NCBI GenBank assembly: GCA_020025345.1
Contig: JAHHSH010000053.1
Span: forward strand, 1-11,451
From: Oscillospiraceae bacterium
GTDB taxonomy: Bacteria > Bacillota > Clostridia > Oscillospirales > Oscillospiraceae
Length of the DNA: 11,451 bases
Direction of reading: 5' to 3'
The notes under the pieces are model-generated. The model ran no database searches. It worked only from the letters and a program-made list of their open reading frames with translations, and was not told the DNA's origin. This document shows positions 6,533-11,451 of this stretch, one piece after another. The stretch's first letter is position 1. The number at the start of each line of letters is the position of its first letter. The position numbers and the translations under genes were made by a program.

Positions 6533-7918
6533 CTATATCCCCAGCAGTGCAGAGGCCAGCTGGAAATAGATGAGCAGGCTGGTGGCATCCACGATGGTGG
6601 AGATGAAGGGACTGGCCATGACGGCGGGGTCAAGGCCGATCTTTTCTGCCAGCAGCGGCAGGCTGCAGCCCACGCACTTGGCAAAGACCACCACGAAGAA
6701 GATGGTCAGGCAGACCACAAGGCACACAGGCAAGGTCACGGCGGCATTCCCCAGCAGCATCCGATCAATGAGCAGCATTTTCACAAAGTTGGCGCTGGCC
6801 AGGCACGCACCGCACAGGAACGAAACCTGCAGTTCCTTCCACAGAACGGCCAGCAGATCGGAGAAGTCCACCTCGTCCAGACTCAGCGCACGGATCACAG
6901 CCACGCTGGCCTGTGTACCGGAGTTTCCGCCGGTACCGGAGAGCATGGGAATGTAGGCGTTGAGAATAAGGCAGGCGGCCAGTGCGTTTTCGTAGTGGTT
7001 GAGGATCATGCCGGTGAAAGTGGCCGAGAGCATGAGGATCATCAGCCACGGCAGACGTGCCTTCCATGTGGAAATGACGCTGGTGCGCAGGTAGGGCTTA
7101 TCCGAGGGCAGCATAGCGGCCATCTTTTCGAAGTCCTCCGTGGTGGCCTCCTCGATGACGTCCATAGCGTCATCGACGGTGACGATACCGACCAGACGGC
7201 TCTCTAAGTCCACAATGGGGAGGGCGAGGAAACCGTACTTGTTCAGCGCCTGTGCCACATCCTCCTTGTCGTCCATGGTGGTGGCCCACACCAGATTGGG
7301 GTCCATGATCTCCTCGATGAGATCGTCCTCGTCAGCCAGCAGCAGGTCACGCACAGAGAGAACGCCCAGCAGCTTGCGCCGCGGGTCGGTCACATACAGG
7401 ATGTTGATGGTCTCCATATCGCCGCCGATGCGGCGGATACGCTTAAAGGCGTCGGCCACGGTCATGTCCTTTTTCAAGGACAAAAACTCCATATTCATGA
7501 TGGAGCCCGCGGAGTCCTCCGGGTATTTCAGAATCTCGTTGATGGATTTGCGCATCTCCGGTGTGGCGCGATCCAGAATGCGGATCACCACGCTGGCAGG
7601 CATCTCCTCCACGATATCTACGGCATCGTCCAGATACAGCTCATCCAGCACTTCCTTCAGCTCATTGTTGGAAAAGCCGTTGATGAGCATTTCCTGACTG
7701 TCGCTCTCCAGTTCCACGAATACCTCTGCCGCGATTTCCTTGGGCAGTAGGCGGTATAAGAGGGGCATATATTCCTCGCCGGCCTCTTCCAGAGCTTCGG
7801 CGATGTCAGCAGGCTCCAAGGGCAGGAACAAATCGCGCAGCTGAGCGTATTGTTTATTGCGGATCATCTCCTCAATTTTTTCTACAAAGCGCTCCAGATC
7901 CTCGTCGTGATCGAACAT
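6533..7918 (-). CDS. mgtE: Magnesium channel MgtE
   Basis: A 461-residue Mg2+-gated Mg2+ channel of the inner membrane; homologues work as homodimers. The acidic MgtE N domain (about 5-130) and a CBS pair (about 138-260) sense cytosolic Mg2+; a plug helix (about 262-285) and five membrane helices (from about 287 to 461) follow. PMLSGTGGNSGTQ (324-336) is the family signature, and Asp430 in GLDPAVMASPF fits the pore Asp that selects Mg2+. The length matches the Thermus protein (about 450). The chosen ATG (7916-7918) has GGGAGG (+ 7928-7933) at 9-nt spacing; a longer in-frame reading to 8002 runs through the leader terminator and is rejected. Control is by the M-box riboswitch upstream, so expression should rise when Mg2+ is scarce. 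It has its own terminator and seems monocistronic. Confidence 0.96.
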   Translation of the reverse strand: MFDHDEDLERFVEKIEEMIRNKQYAQLRDLFLPLEPADIAEALEEAGEEYMPLLYRLLPKEIAAEVFVELESDSQEMLINGFSNNELKEVLDELYLDDAVDIVEEMPASVVIRILDRATPEMRKSINEILKYPEDSAGSIMNMEFLSLKKDMTVADAFKRIRRIGGDMETINILYVTDPRRKLLGVLSVRDLLLADEDDLIEEIMDPNLVWATTMDDKEDVAQALNKYGFLALPIVDLESRLVGIVTVDDAMDVIEEATTEDFEKMAAMLPSDKPYLRTSVISTWKARLPWLMILMLSATFTGMILNHYENALAACLILNAYIPMLSGTGGNSGTQASVAVIRALSLDEVDFSDLLAVLWKELQVSFLCGACLASANFVKMLLIDRMLLGNAAVTLPVCLVVCLTIFFVVVFAKCVGCSLPLLAEKIGLDPAVMASPFISTIVDATSLLIYFQLASALLGI

Positions 7919-7936
7919 ACGCCGATGCCTCCCTTC

Positions 7937-7989
7937 AAAAAAATAAAAAATCCACGTCTGGCAGCTCCTGCAGGAGTGCGCAACGTGGA
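7937..7989 (-). terminator. Expression-platform terminator of the mgtE riboswitch
   Basis: On the minus strand TCCACGT (+ 7983-7989) pairs with ACGTGGA (+ 7951-7957). Inside lie further pairs with small bulges, capped by CTCC-TGCA-GGAG. The stem is followed by TTTTTT, A, TTTTTTT (+ 7937-7950). It sits between the M-box aptamer and the mgtE ribosome site, where a Mg2+-dependent transcription stop is expected. The CTCC at its 5' foot could pair with the GGGGAG of the aptamer P1 strand as a short antiterminator (inference). Confidence 0.9.
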
Positions 7990-8016
7990 GAAAAAAACAC
8001 AACCAACCAAAGGCGG

Positions 8017-8168
8017 CTCCCCGTTACAAGCTTTAGCATCGCGGGGCGGTGAAACTGCATTAGATGATACCTTGGATTCGATATCGCCTGTTCAAACCAT
8101 CTTGTGGTGTCTCCACCACTTCGCGGCAGCAGTCCTTATCCCCGCGGTAGCCTTACCTACCGGAGTAT
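8017..8168 (-). promoter_or_regulatory. M-box (ykoK leader) magnesium riboswitch
   Basis: The minus strand upstream of mgtE carries the conserved M-box blocks in order: GGTAGGTAAGGCTACC (+ 8146-8161), CTGCTGCC (+ 8125-8132) and ATGCTAAAGCTTGTAAC ending in GGGGAG (+ 8017-8039). The family consensus has AGGTGAGGCTCC, GCTGCTGCC and GTGCTAAAGCTCTA. ACTCC (+ 8162-8166) and GGGGAG (+ 8017-8022) can close the P1 helix. In this class Mg2+ compacts the aptamer and allows the terminator downstream to form, lowering Mg2+ transporter expression. The location before mgtE, with a promoter and a terminator on either side, is what the class predicts. Ends are approximate. Confidence 0.9.
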
Positions 8169-8182
8169 AACTCTTGCTTTTA

Positions 8183-8211
8183 ACTTTAGTCCAAAAGCCA
8201 TTATATGTCAA
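8183..8211 (-). promoter_or_regulatory. Sigma-A promoter of mgtE
   Basis: On the minus strand a perfect -35 TTGACA (+ 8206-8211) is followed after 17 nt by -10 TAAAGT (+ 8183-8188). Transcription should begin near 8176, just before the M-box aptamer, giving a leader of about 258 nt. Confidence 0.85.
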
Positions 8212-8266
8212 CCCTGAAAGGGGAATTTCCTGCATAAAGCGTGGATTTTTTTGCATAGAGTCATGC

Positions 8267-8295
8267 TTGTGGAGCCGCAGGGCTTGTGGTATACT
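8267..8295 (+). promoter_or_regulatory. Sigma-A promoter of radC-uvrB
   Basis: TTGTGG (8267-8272) and TATACT (8290-8295) are 17 nt apart. The start would be near 8302, about 60 nt before radC. It diverges from the mgtE promoter, with 55 bp between the two -35 boxes. I see no SOS box (LexA) overlapping it. Confidence 0.6.
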
Positions 8296-8364
8296 ATTAT
8301 ATTAACGAATCATGCGATTTTTTGCGCTTTCTGCAGGAAAGCAGCGGAGAGGGGAGAGCGGAAG

Positions 8365-9036
8365 ATGGGCGTGCACGAGGGACACCGGCAGCGAAAAAAA
8401 GAACAATTTCTAAAGAGCGGTCTGGTGAGCTTCGCCGATCACGAGGTGCTGGAGCTGCTGCTCTATTATGCGATTCCACGCCGCGATACCAACGAGCTGG
8501 CCCACCAGCTGATCGAGCGTTTCGGTTCGCTGGAGCGGGTGCTGAATGCCGCCCCGGAGGAGCTGCAAAAGGTGAACGGTATCGGAGAAAATGCGGCTTT
8601 GCTGCTGCATCTGGTGCCGGCGGTCATGTGCCGCGCGGCGGAGAAAACGCCCACAGAGCGCATTTTGAACTCGGTGGAGCGCTCCGGCTCCTTTTTCATG
8701 GATCTGCTGTCCCAGCAGCGCCGTGAGGTGCTCTACCAAGTGTGTCTGGACGCCAAGGGCAAGGTGCTCTCCTACCGCCAGATCGCTTCGGGGACGGTGG
8801 ATTCCGTGACCCTGAATGTGCGGGAAATTGTGGAAAATGCGCTCCATGCCGATGCAAGCGGCGTTATTCTGGGGCATAATCATCCCAGTGGCATTGCGCT
8901 GCCCTCGCCGGAGGATCGCGGTATGACGCTGCAGGTGCGGCAGGCACTGGAGACCATGGGGATCCGTCTGGTCGATCACATCATCGTGGCGGACGGAGAC
9001 TTCGTTTCCATGGCGGCCAGCGGCCTGCTGCTGTAA
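8365..9036 (+). CDS. radC: RadC family JAB/MPN protein
   Basis: A 223-residue protein of the RadC family, named for a presumed DNA-repair role that remains disputed. An N-terminal region with a helix-hairpin-helix (about 65-80, VNGIGENAALL) precedes the JAB1/MPN domain. The metalloprotease-type zinc motif H-x-H-x7-S-x2-D is complete: His171, His173, Ser181 and Asp184 in the segment starting GHNHPSG. The ATG at 8365 has GGGGAGAGCGGA just upstream and gives the usual family length; a longer reading from 8251 would start upstream of the predicted promoter and is rejected. uvrB follows after 24 bp, so the two are probably co-transcribed. This is the chromosomal form; no prophage or integrative-element genes are nearby. 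Confidence 0.93.
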   Translation: MGVHEGHRQRKKEQFLKSGLVSFADHEVLELLLYYAIPRRDTNELAHQLIERFGSLERVLNAAPEELQKVNGIGENAALLLHLVPAVMCRAAEKTPTERILNSVERSGSFFMDLLSQQRREVLYQVCLDAKGKVLSYRQIASGTVDSVTLNVREIVENALHADASGVILGHNHPSGIALPSPEDRGMTLQVRQALETMGIRLVDHIIVADGDFVSMAASGLLL

Positions 9037-9060
9037 AGTTTTCAAAAGGAGGCACGAAAT

Positions 9061-11025
9061 ATGCCTGCATTTAAAGTTGTTTCTCCCTATAAGCCTTCCG
9101 GCGACCAGCCGGAGGCCATCCGAAAGCTGTCCGAGGGCATTGAAAACGGCCTTCGCGAGCAGGTGCTGCTGGGTGTCACCGGCAGCGGCAAGACCTACAC
9201 CATGGCCAAGGTCATCGAGCAGGTGCAGCGTCCTACGCTGGTGCTGGCTCACAATAAGACGCTGGCCGCCCAGCTTTGCGAGGAGTTCCGGGAGTTCTTT
9301 CCCGATAACGCGGTGGAGTATTTCGTCTCCTACTACGATTACTACCAGCCCGAGGCCTATATTCCCCACACCGACACCTACATCGAAAAGGACGCCTCCA
9401 CCAATGAGGAAATCGACCGTCTGCGTTTGAGCGCCACCTGCTCTTTGCTGGAGCGGCGGGACGTGATCGTGGTGGCGTCCGTCAGCTGTATCTACGGTCT
9501 GGGCGAGCCGGACGACTTCGCCAAGATGATGATCTCTCTGCGCAGCGGCATGATCATGGATCGAGATGAACTGCTGCGGCGGCTGGTGGAGATCCGCTAT
9601 GAGCGCAACGATGTGGCCTTTGGCCGCAATATGTTCCGCGTCCGGGGCGATACGGTGGAGCTGTACCCGGCCTACTATAAGGATCACGCCATCCGGGTGG
9701 AATTTTTCGGCGATGAGATCGAGCGTATCACCGATTTCCACCCTGTGACCGGCATTGCCAACTGCACATTGCAGCATGTGGCCATTTATCCGGCCAGCCA
9801 CTATGTGACGCCCCGGGATAAGATGGAGGCGGCCATGAAGGAAATCCGGCGGGAGCTGGAGGATCGGGTCAAGTTTTTTGAGGAAAACAATCAGCTGATC
9901 GAGGTCCAGCGCATCCGTCAGCGGACGGAGTACGATATGGAGATGATGATGGAGCTGGGCTACTGTTCCGGCATCGAAAACTACTCCCGCGTTATCTCCC
10001 AGCGCCCGGAGGGCTCGGCACCCATGACGCTGCTGGACTTCTTCCCGGACGATTTTGTGCTCTTTGTGGACGAGAGCCATGTGACCCTGCCGCAGGTGCG
10101 AGCCATGTATAACGGTGATCGGGCCCGGAAAGAGAGTCTGGTGAACTACGGGTTCCGCCTGCCCTGTGCCTATGATAATCGTCCCTTGAAATTCGAGGAA
10201 TTTGAGGAGCGCTTTTCACAGGCGGTTTACGTCTCCGCCACCCCCGGCGACTACGAAAAAGCCCACGCCGACCAGACAGTGGAGCAGGTGATCCGCCCCA
10301 CGGGTCTGTTGGATCCCAAGGTAGAGGTGCGTCCCGTGCTGGGTCAGATCGACGATCTGGTGGCGGAGATTCGGGAGCGCACAGAGAGAAACGAGCGCGT
10401 GCTGGTGACCACCTTGACAAAGCGCATGGCGGAGGATCTCACCAATCATTTCCGCGGCATCGGCATTCGCGTGCGGTATATGCACAGTGATGTGGCGGCG
10501 CTGGAGCGCATGGAAATCATCCGTGATCTGCGCCTTGGCGAATTCGACGTACTGGTGGGTATCAACCTGCTGCGTGAAGGACTTGACCTGCCGGAAGTGA
10601 GTTTGGTGGCGATTTTGGACGCCGATAAAGAGGGCTTCCTCCGCAGTGAGACGAGCCTTATTCAGACCATCGGACGTGCCGCCAGAAATGCCGACGGCCT
10701 TGTGATCCTCTACGCTGACACGGTGACGCCCTCCATGCGCCGTGCCATGGATGAGACGGAGCGACGCCGGCAAAAGCAGGATGCCTACAATAAGGAACGG
10801 GGCATCGTGCCCCAGACCATCCGCAAGAGTGTGCGGGAGATGGTGGAAATCTCCCACAGCGCCGAGGAGGCGTCGAAAAAGAGCAAGAAGAAGCTCACCG
10901 ACAAGGAGCGGCAGGCCACCATTGCGCGTCTTGAAAAGGAGATGCAGGCGGCGTCCAAGATGCTGGAATTCGAGTATGCCGCTATTTTGAGAGATCAGAT
11001 CATCGAGCTGCGGGGGCAGGGATAA
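9061..11025 (+). CDS. uvrB: Excinuclease ABC subunit B (UvrB)
   Basis: A 654-residue damage-recognition helicase of nucleotide excision repair. It is loaded on DNA by UvrA, verifies the lesion, then recruits UvrC for incision. Seen: Walker A GVTGSGKT (38-45), the beta-hairpin region YYDYYQPEAYIPHTDTY (91-107), the Walker B DESH (337-340), the helicase C-domain with QTIGRAARN (535-543), and a C-terminal UVR domain (about 617-652) that binds UvrC. The length is normal. AAAGGAGG ends 8 nt before the ATG. The gene follows radC closely; uvrA and uvrC are outside the window. The last 52 bases plus two after the stop are repeated, in diverged form, about 160 bp downstream, which suggests a past recombination or insertion at the gene end. 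The protein itself looks intact. Confidence 0.97.
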   Translation: MPAFKVVSPYKPSGDQPEAIRKLSEGIENGLREQVLLGVTGSGKTYTMAKVIEQVQRPTLVLAHNKTLAAQLCEEFREFFPDNAVEYFVSYYDYYQPEAYIPHTDTYIEKDASTNEEIDRLRLSATCSLLERRDVIVVASVSCIYGLGEPDDFAKMMISLRSGMIMDRDELLRRLVEIRYERNDVAFGRNMFRVRGDTVELYPAYYKDHAIRVEFFGDEIERITDFHPVTGIANCTLQHVAIYPASHYVTPRDKMEAAMKEIRRELEDRVKFFEENNQLIEVQRIRQRTEYDMEMMMELGYCSGIENYSRVISQRPEGSAPMTLLDFFPDDFVLFVDESHVTLPQVRAMYNGDRARKESLVNYGFRLPCAYDNRPLKFEEFEERFSQAVYVSATPGDYEKAHADQTVEQVIRPTGLLDPKVEVRPVLGQIDDLVAEIRERTERNERVLVTTLTKRMAEDLTNHFRGIGIRVRYMHSDVAALERMEIIRDLRLGEFDVLVGINLLREGLDLPEVSLVAILDADKEGFLRSETSLIQTIGRAARNADGLVILYADTVTPSMRRAMDETERRRQKQDAYNKERGIVPQTIRKSVREMVEISHSAEEASKKSKKKLTDKERQATIARLEKEMQAASKMLEFEYAAILRDQIIELRGQG

Positions 11026-11027
11026 GA
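10974..11027 (+). repeat. Direct repeat copy A (3' end of uvrB)
   Basis: The final 17 codons of uvrB with its stop and flanking bases match copy B, 212 bp downstream, at 48 of 54 positions without gaps. This copy is the one in use in the gene. Confidence 0.9.
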
Positions 11028-11048
11028 GAAAAGTATGTTTTCCCTATT

Positions 11049-11182
11049 GCGCCGCGGCAGACTCGAATCCGCCGGAAGTCCGGCGTCCGAGCGTTTTGCA
11101 CAGCAAAACCTCATCTGTGCCGGAATTCACTTTCGGCACAGAAAGTGAAAATGCGGGGCCCCCGCAGGACGTGTCCTGTGGG
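11049..11182 (+). other. Cluster of inverted repeats, REP-like intergenic element
   Basis: Closely packed hairpins lie in order: CGCCGG-AAGT-CCGGCG (11070-11085); GTTTTGC-ACA-GCAAAAC (11093-11109); CTGTGCCG pairing with CGGCACAG (11115-11122 and 11134-11141); TTCACTTTC pairing with GAAAGTGAA (11126-11134 and 11141-11149), which excludes the previous one; GCGGG-GCC-CCCGC (11153-11165); and a 10-bp stem from CCCGCAGGAC and GTCCTGTGGG (11161-11182), again overlapping its neighbour. CGCGGCA (11053-11059) can pair with TGCCGCG (11189-11195) and enclose the whole. No T-tracts follow, so it is not a standard terminator. No transposase is present. It could be a REP/MITE-like repeat or a structured 3' end of the uvrB mRNA; which is unknown. 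Confidence 0.65.
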
Positions 11183-11185
11183 GAG

Positions 11186-11239
11186 GTATGCCGCGATATT
11201 GAGGGATCAGATCATCGAGCTGTGCGGACAGGGATAAGA
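11186..11239 (+). repeat. Direct repeat copy B (diverged uvrB tail remnant)
   Basis: It matches the uvrB 3' end (10974-11027) with six substitutions in 54 bp. Read in the uvrB register it encodes YAAILRDQIIELCGQG and the stop. Four of the five changed codons are synonymous (GCT/GCG, ATT/ATA, AGA/AGG, GGG/GGA) and one changes Arg to Cys. That pattern points to origin from another working uvrB allele. It has no usable start of its own beyond a 28-codon reading from 11151 without a ribosome site. Confidence 0.88.
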
Positions 11240-11263
11240 TAGATAGAGAAGGAGCAGGGCACT

Positions 11264-11451
11264 ATGGCCGACCGGACAAAGACCATCTTAGAAAAATATC
11301 AGGTGCGTAAAAGCGCCAAGGAGAAGGAACGCTTTCGCAGCTGGCTGACAGCGACACTGCAGCAGGCGGGCTATGCACCCCGTGTGGAAGAAGGGAGAAC
11401 CTTCGGTGTCCGCTGCCACAATGTGGTGGTGGGTGATCCGGAGCGAGCCAA
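11264..11451 (+). CDS. Putative M28-family metallopeptidase, N-terminal part (cut by window end)
   Basis: The first 62 codons of a gene that runs off the window. The ATG at 11264 has AGAAGGAG upstream (about 11248-11254). The visible part has a basic, helical N-terminus (VRKSAKEKERFRSWL, 14-28) and then a strand pattern ending in NVVVGDPERA (53-62). In clostridial M28 zinc aminopeptidases this type of segment comes directly before the first metal-ligand block (AHYD), which lies outside the window. No signal peptide is seen, so a cytoplasmic enzyme is likely. The family call rests on this one pattern; the catalytic residues are not visible. The gene lies 25 bp after the uvrB tail repeat B and may be read from the uvrB transcript. 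Confidence 0.6.
   Translation, partial: MADRTKTILEKYQVRKSAKEKERFRSWLTATLQQAGYAPRVEEGRTFGVRCHNVVVGDPERA

Noticed and set aside
6470..7207. Plus-strand open frame of 245 codons opposite mgtE
   Set aside because: It is the complement of the conserved MgtE membrane domain, with low-complexity Gly/His/Gln content and no ribosome site.
8410..10080. Long minus-strand open frame (556 codons) opposite radC and uvrB
   Set aside because: It is His- and Gln-rich with no family pattern and lies wholly opposite two clear genes; it is an effect of GC-rich codon usage.
11151..11237. 28-codon ORF ending in the uvrB-tail copy B
   Set aside because: No ribosome site, it starts within a hairpin, and the end is explained by the repeat. 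The frame stays open back to the uvrB stop, but that is expected by chance over some 50 codons here.

Overview
The window looks like chromosomal core sequence from a spore-forming, GC-rich Clostridia member, most likely Oscillospiraceae (the Flavonifractor/Oscillibacter neighbourhood). That placement is an inference from the mix of genes (stage II sporulation protein D, a DUF1540 protein, an M-box-controlled mgtE), strong AGGAGG ribosome sites and protein style; I cannot fix the genus. I see no rRNA, tRNA, CRISPR array, transposase or phage gene.

Left part, plus strand: tadA (tRNA adenosine deaminase); a short AT-rich intergenic stretch with a duplicated 10-mer, a TATAAT box and a terminator; spoIID; then a tight operon of an OmpR-type response regulator, a HAMP histidine kinase and a membrane-anchored HtrA protease. 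This last set reads as an envelope-stress sensing and quality-control module and ends in a strong bidirectional terminator.

Middle part, minus strand: a DUF1540 Cys-rich small protein followed by two overlapping half-length TauE/SafE (TSUP) membrane proteins, then the magnesium channel gene mgtE. The mgtE leader is complete: a sigma-A promoter, an M-box (ykoK) Mg2+ riboswitch aptamer and an intrinsic terminator before the ribosome site, so high Mg2+ should switch mgtE off.

Right part, plus strand: radC and uvrB form a short DNA-repair operon that starts from a promoter divergent to that of mgtE. Immediately after uvrB lies a 238-bp gap with no convincing gene. It holds a second, diverged 54-bp copy of the uvrB 3' end, and between the two copies a run of closely packed inverted repeats, some mutually exclusive. 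The window ends inside a gene that looks like an M28-family metallopeptidase.

I do not see a convincing wholly new system. The parts most worth a second look are the uvrB-tail duplication with its structured insert, the split TSUP transporter pair, and the regulatory sequence upstream of spoIID.
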